From Pseudobutyrivibrio sp. (GTDB lineage Bacteria > Bacillota > Clostridia > Lachnospirales > Lachnospiraceae), in assembly GCA_024697025.1 (NCBI GenBank), contig JAILGH010000038.1, positions 29,707 to 93,706 of the forward strand: DNA of 64,000 bases, in the 5' to 3' direction. The notes beneath the pieces are model-generated. The model saw only the letters and a program-made list of their open reading frames with translations. It searched no databases and had not been told where the DNA came from. Below, one piece after another: positions 1 to 7,853 of the stretch; the first letter of the stretch is position 1, and each line of letters starts with the position of its first letter. The position numbers and the translations under genes were made by a program.

Positions 1-2
1 CT

Positions 3-569
3 AAGTGTGTAGCGACTATCGTGGATGGAGTAGAGCACTCTACCGAGACAGAGCCTGTGAGAATTCTTGAGCAGGTTATTCAATCAGCGAACCACCTGAT
101 TTACACTCAGGGCAAGATGGATCCATCCAAGGCAGGCATGGGTACTACTCTTGTTATGGCAACAATAATAGATGGACATCTATATGTTGCAAATGTTGGT
201 GATAGCAGACTTTATGTTGCTATTACAACCAAGCTGAAACAAATCACGAAAGATCATTCTGTTGTAGCAGAGCTGGTGAGAACCGGGGAGTTAGATGAGG
301 ATGATGCCAGAACAGATAAACGCAAGAACATGATAACTAGAGCTATTGGCGCAGAAGAAACCATTAGCCCAGATTATTTTGATGTTGCACTTAAGGGCGG
401 AGAGCGGATTTTACTTTGCTCAGACGGCCTTACAAATATGGTAAATGACAAAGAGATATTTAGTGTCCTGAAGTCAGCGGATACACTTGAGGACAGGGCC
501 GCAAAGCTGATTCAGTTGGCAAACAAAGGCGGTGGCAAAGACAATATCTCAGTAATAGTCATAGAATAG
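3..569 (+). CDS. prpC: PP2C-family Ser/Thr protein phosphatase, 5' truncated by window edge
   Basis: Cytoplasmic metal-dependent phosphatase expected to reverse phosphorylation by the adjacent PASTA kinase. The frame is open from the first bases, so the true start lies upstream and only about 188 C-terminal residues are visible; full-length PrpC/Stp is about 240-250 residues. Seen: the MGTTLV segment, the VGDSRLY block, LLCSDGLTNMV, and the C-terminal GGKDNISV motif with the metal-binding Asp. It is followed 18 nt later by the kinase gene, the standard Firmicutes arrangement. Identification is firm; substrates cannot be read from sequence. Confidence 0.93.
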   Translation, partial: KCVATIVDGVEHSTETEPVRILEQVIQSANHLIYTQGKMDPSKAGMGTTLVMATIIDGHLYVANVGDSRLYVAITTKLKQITKDHSVVAELVRTGELDEDDARTDKRKNMITRAIGAEETISPDYFDVALKGGERILLCSDGLTNMVNDKEIFSVLKSADTLEDRAAKLIQLANKGGGKDNISVIVIE

Positions 570-587
570 TAAAAGTGAGGAGAATAC

Positions 588-2510
588 ATGATAACACAAG
601 GCGTATTTATAGCGGATAGATATGAGGTAATTGATAAAGTTGGTTCAGGCGGAATGTCTGACGTATATCGTGCAAAGGATCACATCCTTGGCAGAGAAGT
701 AGCAATTAAGATTTTAAAACAGGAATTTTCTGAGGATGCAACTTTCGTTGCTAAGTTCAGAACAGAGGCTCAGTCTGCAGCAGGCTTGGAGCATCCAAAC
801 ATCGTTAATATTTACGATGTAGGTTCTGAAAACGGTATGTATTTCATTGTAATGGAATACGTTGAAGGCATCACTCTCAAAACATATATTGAAAAGAAGG
901 GCCAGCTCAACTTCAAGGAGGCTATCAGTATAGCTATTCAGGTTGGACGTGGTATTGAGGCAGCTCACCAGAAGGGAATTATTCACCGCGATATCAAGCC
1001 ACAAAATATTATTATCTCAACTGAAGGCAAGGTTAAGGTGACTGATTTTGGTATTGCTCGCGCAGCAAGTGCCAACACAATCCATGCAGATGTTATGGGT
1101 TCAGTACACTATTCATCACCTGAGCAGGCTAGAAATGGTTTTGTAGATGGCAAGAGTGATATTTACTCACTTGGTATTGTTATGTACGAAATGGTTACAG
1201 GACGTGTTCCATTTGATGGAGACAACACTGTTGCCATAGCTATTCAGCATTTACAGGAGGATATGGTTGTTCCTAGTGCATATGCACCGGATTTGCCAAT
1301 CTCCCTTGAGAAAATCATCCTTAAGGCTACAATGAAGAGCCCTGACAGACGTTATGGCACTATCTCTGATTTACTTATGGACTTAAAGAGAGCTCTTGTT
1401 AGCCCTGATGAGGATTTTGTTTCATTCGTTGAAAACGACCTTGGCAAGACTCAGGTCATCAACAGATACACTCCAGAGCAGGAGGCAAGCCTTACACAAA
1501 AAGCAGCTGATGCCCTTAGATTTGATGATGACGATGACTATAATGAAGAGGATGAGTACTACGACGACGAGGACGACGAGTACTATGATGATGACGATGA
1601 TTATTATGATGACGATGATGAGGATGAAGGTGACGATTCCAAGATGGACAGAATCCTTACTATCTCAGGTATCGTAGCAGCCATTGCTATCGTTGCTATT
1701 GTTGTGGCAATTGCTGGCAACTTCATTGGCATCTTTGATTTTGGTTCTAAGAAGGTTAAGATGGTTAACCTTGTAGGTACACAGTACGAGGAGGCTTTAC
1801 AGAAGCTTGAGGATCTTGGTCTCAACGAAAAGAACGTACTTGTTAGCTACGAGGAAAACGGCGAGGCTGCCAACACAGTTACAGCTCAGTCAGTCAAAGA
1901 GGGCGAGGAGTTCTCATTAAAGGATACACTTAGAATTACAGTTGCCGGTGCAGGTCCAAATAGTGGTTCTTCTGGCGGCTCTGATTCAGGCAATGGCTCA
2001 GGCGGAGGCAACTCAGGCGGTGATGCTAATAACAATCAGCCAACTGAGGACCCAGAGAGTGCTGACGGCCAGATTTCAGTACCTAGCGTAGTTAATCTTT
2101 CGCAGGCAGAGGCTACAAGACTTTTAGATGACAAGGGTATCGTTGTTACAGAAACAACTAAAGAATTTTCTGACGAGGTTCCAGAGGGAAGTGTCATAAG
2201 CCAGTCAATTGAGGCAGGTGAAATGGTAGAGCCAAATGCCAAGATTACACTAGTAGTCAGCAAGGGCAAGAAGGAAAACACATACAATTATCACGTGGAC
2301 AACCCATTTGATAAGGACTGTATATACACTATTGCTGAGCTTAATAGATCAGATAAAATACCAGCCGGTGGCGGTATAAATATTTCAAACGTATCTCGCC
2401 CTGAACTTACAATCACACTTACTCCAGTTATTACAAGTTCTGCTGGAGATATAGTACCTCTCGAAGATCAGAAGGTTACAAAGACTATTCAGGGTACAGT
2501 AGCAGAGTAG
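588..2510 (+). CDS. prkC: PASTA-domain Ser/Thr protein kinase (PrkC/Stk type)
   Basis: Membrane kinase sensing cell-wall fragments through extracellular PASTA domains. Seen in 640 aa: a kinase domain with Gly loop (about 19-26), K41, HRD at 133-135 and DFG at 153-155; a juxtamembrane tract (about 312-350) made almost wholly of Asp, Glu and Tyr; one membrane helix (about 356-383); one PASTA domain (about 390-453); a Ser/Gly/Asn-rich linker (about 455-482); a second PASTA domain (about 495-560); and an 80-residue C-terminal extension. The RBS is GTGAGGAG before ATG. Two PASTA domains are fewer than in many relatives, and the acidic tract is unusual. Regulation is probably by autophosphorylation balanced by the upstream phosphatase. 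Confidence 0.96.
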   Translation: MITQGVFIADRYEVIDKVGSGGMSDVYRAKDHILGREVAIKILKQEFSEDATFVAKFRTEAQSAAGLEHPNIVNIYDVGSENGMYFIVMEYVEGITLKTYIEKKGQLNFKEAISIAIQVGRGIEAAHQKGIIHRDIKPQNIIISTEGKVKVTDFGIARAASANTIHADVMGSVHYSSPEQARNGFVDGKSDIYSLGIVMYEMVTGRVPFDGDNTVAIAIQHLQEDMVVPSAYAPDLPISLEKIILKATMKSPDRRYGTISDLLMDLKRALVSPDEDFVSFVENDLGKTQVINRYTPEQEASLTQKAADALRFDDDDDYNEEDEYYDDEDDEYYDDDDDYYDDDDEDEGDDSKMDRILTISGIVAAIAIVAIVVAIAGNFIGIFDFGSKKVKMVNLVGTQYEEALQKLEDLGLNEKNVLVSYEENGEAANTVTAQSVKEGEEFSLKDTLRITVAGAGPNSGSSGGSDSGNGSGGGNSGGDANNNQPTEDPESADGQISVPSVVNLSQAEATRLLDDKGIVVTETTKEFSDEVPEGSVISQSIEAGEMVEPNAKITLVVSKGKKENTYNYHVDNPFDKDCIYTIAELNRSDKIPAGGGINISNVSRPELTITLTPVITSSAGDIVPLEDQKVTKTIQGTVAE

Positions 2511-2513
2511 TAG

Positions 2514-3401
2514 ATGATAGGAAAAATTATTAAAGGAATCGCCGGATTCTATTATGTTAATGTAGAGGATTCCGGCATCTATGAATGCAAGGCCAAGGGG
2601 GCCTTTAGAAAAGATAAGATTAAGCCTCTTGTAGGAGATGATGTGGAGATAGACGTCATCTCCCAGGAGGAAATGACGGGCAATGTTATTAGCATTCTGC
2701 CTCGCAAGACTGAGCTTATTAGGCCTGCGGTGGCAAATGTTGATCAGGCATTGCTCATATTTGCTACCAAAAATCCAGAGCCTAATCTCAATCTTTTGGA
2801 TAGATTCCTTTGTATGATGGAAGAACAACAGGTTCCGATTATTATTTGTTTTAATAAAGTTGATTTGGCTGATGAGAGTTTCAAGCAACAGATGCTAGAT
2901 ACTTATCAGTCTGCTGGATACAAAGTTATTTTTACTTCTGCCAAGAACGAAGAAGGAATAGAAGAAATTTTAAGTGTGCTCAAGGGCAAGACTTCCACAG
3001 TTGCAGGACCATCAGGTGTAGGCAAAAGCTCGATTGTCAATTTGCTAACACAGGGCAATACCATGGAAACTGGTGAGGTGTCTGAAAAGATAGGCCGAGG
3101 CAAGCATACTACCCGACATTCTCAACTTCTTTATTTGGGCGATGACACTTATATCATGGATACTCCAGGTTTTTCATCTTTGTTTGTTCCAAGATGTGAG
3201 CCGGTGGATTTATACAAGCTATTTCCAGAGTTTATTGAGCCGGAGACTCGCTGCAGATTTGGTGGCTGTGTACATCACAAGGAGCCAGATTGCGGTGTTA
3301 AAGAGGCCGTCGAAAATGGTCAGATAGCAAAGTCTAGGTATGAGAATTACTTGCAGATATATTCTGAAATGGTAGAGCAGCAAAACAACAAGTACAGATA
3401 A
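2514..3401 (+). CDS. rsgA: Ribosome small-subunit biogenesis GTPase RsgA
   Basis: Circularly permuted GTPase that checks 30S subunit maturation. Seen in 295 aa: an N-terminal OB-fold region; G4 (NKVD, 114-117) preceding G1 (GPSGVGKS, 165-172) and G3 (DTPG, 216-219), which is the permuted order; and a C-terminal zinc knuckle with C247, C252, H254 and C260. Length is normal for the family. It starts 3 nt after the kinase stop with no clear Shine-Dalgarno sequence, suggesting translational coupling to prkC. Confidence 0.96.
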   Translation: MIGKIIKGIAGFYYVNVEDSGIYECKAKGAFRKDKIKPLVGDDVEIDVISQEEMTGNVISILPRKTELIRPAVANVDQALLIFATKNPEPNLNLLDRFLCMMEEQQVPIIICFNKVDLADESFKQQMLDTYQSAGYKVIFTSAKNEEGIEEILSVLKGKTSTVAGPSGVGKSSIVNLLTQGNTMETGEVSEKIGRGKHTTRHSQLLYLGDDTYIMDTPGFSSLFVPRCEPVDLYKLFPEFIEPETRCRFGGCVHHKEPDCGVKEAVENGQIAKSRYENYLQIYSEMVEQQNNKYR

Positions 3402-3414
3402 TAGAGGAGAACCT

Positions 3415-4068
3415 ATGGAAAAATGTTTGGCACCATCAATTTTATCAGCGGATTTCGGGCGTCTTAAAGAGCAATTAGAGATAATTGATGAAGCGGGTGC
3501 GCAATATATTCATTTTGACGTTATGGATGGCATGTTTGTGCCTAGCATCAGCTTTGGAATGCCAGTGCTCAAGTCCATCAGAAAGTACACAGACCGTATT
3601 ATGGACGTGCATTTGATGGTTGTAGAGCCAGAGAGATATATCAAGGAGTTTGCAGAGGCAGGGGCTGATATTATTACGGTTCATGCAGAGGCCTGCAAGC
3701 ATCTAGACGCTACCATTGATATGATTAAGGATTGCGGTGTTATGGCTGGTGTAGCTATCAACCCTGCAACACCACTTACTGAGATTACTCATGTGCTTGA
3801 AAAAGTGGATATGGTGCTTATAATGACAGTTAACCCAGGCTTTGGTGGACAAAAGCTCATACCATATACCTTGGATAAGGTTAGAGAGTTGTCGGTTATG
3901 GCTCGTCAAAAGAAGCTCAAGATTGATATCGAGGTTGACGGCGGTATTAACGACGACACAATAGAAGATGTTTTAGAGGCAGGAGCCAACATCATAGTGG
4001 CAGGCTCTGCAGCTTTTTGTGGTGATTTAAAGGCTAACGTAGAAAAGTTACTGGAGAAGATGGAATGA
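3415..4068 (+). CDS. rpe: Ribulose-phosphate 3-epimerase
   Basis: Interconverts ribulose-5-phosphate and xylulose-5-phosphate in the pentose phosphate pathway, which would also serve xylose released by the hydrolases further along. 217 aa, normal length. Seen: the N-terminal APSILSADFG signature, metal ligands H33 and D35 in IHFDVMDG, the NPGFGGQ loop, and EVDGGI near the C-terminus. RBS is GAGGAG. Its last four bases overlap the start of thiN (ATGA), implying co-translation. Confidence 0.97.
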   Translation: MEKCLAPSILSADFGRLKEQLEIIDEAGAQYIHFDVMDGMFVPSISFGMPVLKSIRKYTDRIMDVHLMVVEPERYIKEFAEAGADIITVHAEACKHLDATIDMIKDCGVMAGVAINPATPLTEITHVLEKVDMVLIMTVNPGFGGQKLIPYTLDKVRELSVMARQKKLKIDIEVDGGINDDTIEDVLEAGANIIVAGSAAFCGDLKANVEKLLEKME

Positions 4069-4727
4069 TTGTCACTATTATCGCAGGAGGTCTGATAGAG
4101 GAGGATTTTATCAAGGCCTTTGTAGATAATCTTAATATAGATGATTTATATGTGATTGCCTGTGATAGAGGTTATGAAGCTTGCAAGAAAATGGGTATCA
4201 AAGTTAACCTTGTTATTGGCGATTTTGATTCTTCCAAGGAAGCAGCCCTTGAGGAGATTAAAAGCGCAGGCATCAAGGTTAAGGTGCTTAATCCAATTAA
4301 GGATGATACCGATACGGAGGCAGCTGTTAGAATAGCCCTAGATAGGACACGCCCAGGAGATGAGATTTATCTTTTGGGAGCTACAGGCATTAGGCTTGAT
4401 CATATGTTAGGTAATCTCAATCTTATAGGTCTTGGTCTTAAGAATAATCGTGAGGTCATTATTATGGATTCTCACAATCAGATTCAAATGATAGGCTCAG
4501 GTGATACATACGAGATTACGGCTGAGGGTCAATTCGGTGAATATATCTCAGTTTTTCCTTATATGGGTAAGGTCAAGGGTCTTACTATGAAGGGCTTTAA
4601 ATATCCCCTTGAAAACGCCGATATAGAGGGATTTAACACTTTGACTGTAAGTAATGAGTTGAAAGACGAAAAAGGCCTTATTTCTGTGAAATCGGGCTAT
4701 CTGATAGTAATGGAAACAAGAGACTAA
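4065..4727 (+). CDS. thiN: Thiamine pyrophosphokinase
   Basis: Transfers pyrophosphate from ATP to thiamine to give thiamine diphosphate. 220 aa. Seen: the N-terminal CDRGYEAC segment, the GDFDSS motif, DDTDTEAAVRIAL, and GATGIRLDHMLGN, which together define the catalytic and binding domains of the family. The start overlaps the rpe stop by 4 nt. It is the last gene of the prpC-prkC-rsgA-rpe-thiN operon. No thiamine riboswitch is visible upstream. A large palindrome follows and probably ends the transcript. Confidence 0.93.
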   Translation: MIVTIIAGGLIEEDFIKAFVDNLNIDDLYVIACDRGYEACKKMGIKVNLVIGDFDSSKEAALEEIKSAGIKVKVLNPIKDDTDTEAAVRIALDRTRPGDEIYLLGATGIRLDHMLGNLNLIGLGLKNNREVIIMDSHNQIQMIGSGDTYEITAEGQFGEYISVFPYMGKVKGLTMKGFKYPLENADIEGFNTLTVSNELKDEKGLISVKSGYLIVMETRD

Positions 4728-4760
4728 GTAGAAGTGGTGTAAGAGGTCGAGCTTGGTCTA

Positions 4761-4855
4761 AGGGGCCGGGTTTGGTCCAGGGGGACGGGGTTAGTGGTCC
4801 ATAATAGTTCATTATGGACCACTAACCCCGTCCCCCTGGACCAAACCCGGCCCCT
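4761..4855. repeat. 45-bp perfect palindrome, copy 1, between convergent genes
   Basis: Left arm 4761-4805 and right arm 4811-4855 are perfectly complementary over 45 bp with a 5-nt loop (AGTTC). The core contains GGGGACGGGGTTAGTGGTCC. GCC plus six T follow on the plus strand, so it may terminate thiN. It sits between thiN and the convergent GH43 gene. A close relative is at 10417-10505. It could be a REP/MITE-like mobile palindrome doubling as a bidirectional terminator. Confidence 0.9.
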
Positions 4856-4888
4856 AGGCCTTTTTTAGAACATATATTTAAGGATTAA

Positions 4889-5854
4889 TTAAGGTACTAT
4901 GGTTTCAAAAGTTCCATCTGGTCTGTATTTAAGCTCACAGTACTTAACGTTACGTCTATGGTTGATTCCACCAGAGATTTCGCAGTCATGGTAGAACAAA
5001 TATGTCTTGCCATGATACTCAACGATAGAGTGGTGGGTTGTCCAACCAAGTACTGGCTCTAGGATACGACCTTGATAAGTGAATGGTCCATAAGGATTAT
5101 CGCTTACCGCATATACGATGTAGTGAGTAGTACCAGTAGAGTAAGAGAAGTAGTACTTTCCATTGTGCTTGTGCATCCATGGATCCTCGAAGTATCTACG
5201 GTCCTCGTCTCCGGCAAGAAGCTCCTTGCCGTCTTTATCCAAAATAACAATATCTCTTGGCTCTTCAGCAAATTCAGACATATCGTCCTTCATCATTGCT
5301 ATCTTTGGCCAAACTGCATGCTCGTTCTTAGGTGGCTCTGTGCCATTAGGGTCAAATGTACCTGTGCGGTACTTTTCTAATTGTCCGCCCCATAATCCGC
5401 CGAACAAGATGTATACTTTGTCATCCTCATCTTTGAAAGAACATGGGTCGATACTAAAACTTCCTTTAACGTAGTCTTTTCTAGGTGCAAATGGTCCTTC
5501 AGGCTTTTTGCTTTCTGCAATACCAAGTCTAAAGATTCCATCTTTGTCACGAGCAGGGAAGAAGAGATAGTAGGTATCATTTTTGTACACTACATCTGGA
5601 GCCCACATTTGCTCGCTAACCCAAGGAACATCATCTTGATGCAAAACCTGTCCGTGATCAATAACTTCGTCACTTTTGTCATCTATTGAGAATACATGAT
5701 AATCCTGCATTTGATATTCATCGCCGTTATCATTGTCCTCGCCGTCATGTGGTATATCATGACTAGGATAGATGTAAATTCTGTCATTGAAGACATGTGC
5801 AGATGGATCTGCAGTAAAAATGTGTGAAATTAATGGGGTTTTTTGTTCTTTCAT
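4889..5854 (-). CDS. Glycoside hydrolase family 43 enzyme (intracellular)
   Basis: Five-bladed propeller hydrolase of the beta-xylosidase / alpha-L-arabinofuranosidase type. 321 aa with no signal peptide, so it probably acts in the cytoplasm on imported oligosaccharides. Predicted catalytic residues: base D16 (TADPSAH), pKa modulator D136 (SIDPCSF) and general acid E223 (YFEDPWMH). It is the last gene of a minus-strand operon with a substrate-binding protein and two permeases, 34 nt after a permease. RBS is AGGAG. It is short, with no C-terminal lectin-like domain, unlike the GH43 at 39054. Xylosidase versus arabinosidase cannot be decided from sequence. Confidence 0.9.
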   Translation of the reverse strand: MKEQKTPLISHIFTADPSAHVFNDRIYIYPSHDIPHDGEDNDNGDEYQMQDYHVFSIDDKSDEVIDHGQVLHQDDVPWVSEQMWAPDVVYKNDTYYLFFPARDKDGIFRLGIAESKKPEGPFAPRKDYVKGSFSIDPCSFKDEDDKVYILFGGLWGGQLEKYRTGTFDPNGTEPPKNEHAVWPKIAMMKDDMSEFAEEPRDIVILDKDGKELLAGDEDRRYFEDPWMHKHNGKYYFSYSTGTTHYIVYAVSDNPYGPFTYQGRILEPVLGWTTHHSIVEYHGKTYLFYHDCEISGGINHRRNVKYCELKYRPDGTFETIVP

Positions 5855-5888
5855 TTTCTTCTCCTAATTATTTATTTGGGATTGTAAA

Positions 5889-6719
5889 TTATCCCTTTAC
5901 AGCGCCAGCTGTTAAGCCGTCTACAATCTGGTTAGAGAATGCACAGTAAACAACTACTGTAGGAATGATTGCGATAATAATAGCCGCAAACATCTGGGTA
6001 TAGTTTGTATTGTAAGGACCAACGAACTTAGACAGTGAAACAGGAAGTGTCTTCTTAAAATCGTCGGATATAAATACCATCGCAAGTAAGAGTTCGTTCC
6101 AGTTACCTACGAATGTCATAAGTCCTGTTACGAAAAGACCAGTCTTGCCAAGTGGAAGACATACCTTTGCGAATATCTGGTAAATTGTTGCTCCATCGAT
6201 ACATGCGCTTTCGATCAATTCGTTTGGCATACCCTCAAAGAAACCAACCATGATATAAATGGTAATTGGTAGTGAGAAGGTAACATATGGAATTATAATT
6301 CCAGTTAATGTATTGCTAAGGCCCATGCGAGTGAAACGTGTAAACAATGGAATCAATAAGCAGTGCACAGGTATCATCATTCCAAGAAGGAAATATGTAA
6401 GAGAAAGCTTAGATAATTTCCAACGAAGTCGAGCGATACCAAAAGCTGCCATTGAACCGATTACCATACTAAAGATAAGTGCAACAGCACAAACGATAAA
6501 CGAATTAAGTGTTGCTACGCCAAGCTTTCCGGCAGTCCATGCAAATGTAAAGTTATCAAAGGATGGAGACTGTGGAAGGCTAAATGGTGCTGTCATTACT
6601 TCGTGGTTACTGTCTTTGAAGGAAACCATGAGAACCCAAAGTAATGGAGCAAGATATATTATTGCCATCGCAATTAGGAATATATATATAATTATTCTTA
6701 TTGGTTTTATTTTTTTCAT
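5889..6719 (-). CDS. Carbohydrate ABC transporter permease (MalG/CUT1 type)
   Basis: 276-aa inner-membrane subunit of a sugar importer with about six predicted helices. The ATPase-contact EAA loop is seen as ESACIDGATIYQIFAKVCLPL, and the C-terminus ends in DGLTAGAVKG, typical of MalG-like permeases. It pairs with the permease at 6844-7749 and the lipoprotein at 7854-9170. The 124-nt gap from the other permease holds several hairpins, so its expression level may be set separately. No ATPase gene is nearby. The substrate is probably a xylan- or arabinan-derived oligosaccharide, inferred from the adjacent GH43. Confidence 0.92.
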   Translation of the reverse strand: MKKIKPIRIIIYIFLIAMAIIYLAPLLWVLMVSFKDSNHEVMTAPFSLPQSPSFDNFTFAWTAGKLGVATLNSFIVCAVALIFSMVIGSMAAFGIARLRWKLSKLSLTYFLLGMMIPVHCLLIPLFTRFTRMGLSNTLTGIIIPYVTFSLPITIYIMVGFFEGMPNELIESACIDGATIYQIFAKVCLPLGKTGLFVTGLMTFVGNWNELLLAMVFISDDFKKTLPVSLSKFVGPYNTNYTQMFAAIIIAIIPTVVVYCAFSNQIVDGLTAGAVKG

Positions 6720-6756
6720 AATTTTTGTAGCTCCTCTATATATCTATATGCGGGAA

Positions 6757-6835
6757 AGCACACTCATTTATGTTTTGCCTTCGGCAAAGAGAGTGTGCTG
6801 TGGGAAAGTTTTCTAATGCCTCGCAATAGAAAACA
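6757..6835. other. Hairpin cluster between two permease genes
   Basis: AGCACACTC (6757-6765) pairs with GAGTGTGCT (6791-6799), enclosing a second stem TTTGCC/GGCAAA with a TTC loop. A further stem, GTTTTCTA/TAGAAAAC, lies around 6808-6835. The element sits inside a minus-strand operon and is not followed by a strong T-run. It shares the short string GCCTCGCA and the serial-hairpin style with the 146-bp repeat at 62491 and 63855. It may be a related repeat that also shapes mRNA stability. Confidence 0.6.
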
Positions 6836-6843
6836 TTTCCTTT

Positions 6844-7749
6844 TTACATCTCATACTGTTCGGTCTTTACCACCTTGTTAATAAATGCAGTTACGATGAG
6901 GCAAAGTATTAATAATACAATACCGATAGCGCTGGCATAGCCGTACTTACTGTATTTAAAACCTTGCTGGTAAAGATGAGTTGCAAGGACTTCAGTTTTG
7001 TGGTTTGGACCACCCTCTGTCATGTTGAATACCAAATCAAAAAACTTTAATGAACCGATGGCGTTCAATGACATTGCTGTTGCAACCATAGGTCGAATCA
7101 GTGGGAGTGTGATGTGGAAAAAACTTCTAGCTTTGCTACATCCGTCAATATAGCTTGCTTCATAAAGGGACTTGCTGATACCAGAAATCTGAGCCATGTA
7201 AAGCATCATTGACTGACCAACATACTGCCATAAAGCGACAAAAGCAATTACCCACATAGGAAGTACAATAAAACCACTAGTATCAAATAGCCATAGAGGA
7301 CCATTTTTAACAAAGCCTTCTACACCTAACGTTTCGATAAGCTTGTTGATACCAAACTTTGGGCTAAAGATGAACATCCATAAGAGACCCAAAGCAGCAG
7401 AAGAAAGAACACATGGTAAGTAAATAATATTTTTGAATAAGTTCTTTCCCTTTTCTATATTTGTAAGAAGGCCTGCAAGGAACAAGCCCATAATAAGCTG
7501 AGTTACACAAGAAAATACTAAAAAGAATAATGAATTCTTTAGCGCAATCCAAAAAGTGTCATCTTTCATTAAATCACGATAGTTTTTTAGTCCAACGAAT
7601 TTTGGACCTAGAATAGATGTTGCCTTGTAGTCACATAAAGAATAGTAGAGTGACTGGCAAATGGGTATAAATAGAACAAAAGTAAATAATATTAATCCTG
7701 GTGCCATAAAAATAAATATGGCCTTTTTATTTCTTAATAATTTATCCAT
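6844..7749 (-). CDS. Carbohydrate ABC transporter permease (MalF/UgpA type)
   Basis: 301-aa membrane subunit with six predicted helices. The N-terminal basic stretch MDKLLRNKKA is followed by a long helix, and the EAA loop reads EASYIDGCSKARSFFHITLPL. It is the second gene of the operon, after the binding protein, and separated from it by a GC-rich hairpin. It forms the heterodimeric channel with the product of 5889-6719. Family assignment is secure; the transported sugar is an inference from neighbours. Confidence 0.92.
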   Translation of the reverse strand: MDKLLRNKKAIFIFMAPGLILFTFVLFIPICQSLYYSLCDYKATSILGPKFVGLKNYRDLMKDDTFWIALKNSLFFLVFSCVTQLIMGLFLAGLLTNIEKGKNLFKNIIYLPCVLSSAALGLLWMFIFSPKFGINKLIETLGVEGFVKNGPLWLFDTSGFIVLPMWVIAFVALWQYVGQSMMLYMAQISGISKSLYEASYIDGCSKARSFFHITLPLIRPMVATAMSLNAIGSLKFFDLVFNMTEGGPNHKTEVLATHLYQQGFKYSKYGYASAIGIVLLILCLIVTAFINKVVKTEQYEM

Positions 7750-7794
7750 AACCTTATTCCTTAAATATGTTGATTTCTGTTAAAAAAAGAAAAT

Positions 7795-7816
7795 GGGGCG
7801 CAGGGGAATGCGCCCC
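7795..7816 (-). terminator. GC-rich hairpin between binding-protein and permease genes
   Basis: GGGGCGC (7795-7801) and GCGCCCC (7810-7816) form a 7-bp stem with an 8-nt loop. Read on the minus strand it is followed by ATTTTCTTTTTTT. Such hairpins downstream of binding-protein genes commonly act as partial terminators or 3'-end stabilisers, giving more binding protein than permease. Confidence 0.7.
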
Positions 7817-7853
7817 GTAAAACAATAAAGGTGTTGAAGAAAAAGAATGTTAA

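Noticed and set aside
1396..1677. 93-aa plus-frame reading with Met/Thr repeats
   Set aside because: Shadow of the Asp-rich GAT/GAC tract of prkC in another frame.
5072..5474. Two overlapping plus-strand ORFs of about 100 aa
   Set aside because: Antisense shadows of the GH43 gene, which has catalytic residues and an RBS.
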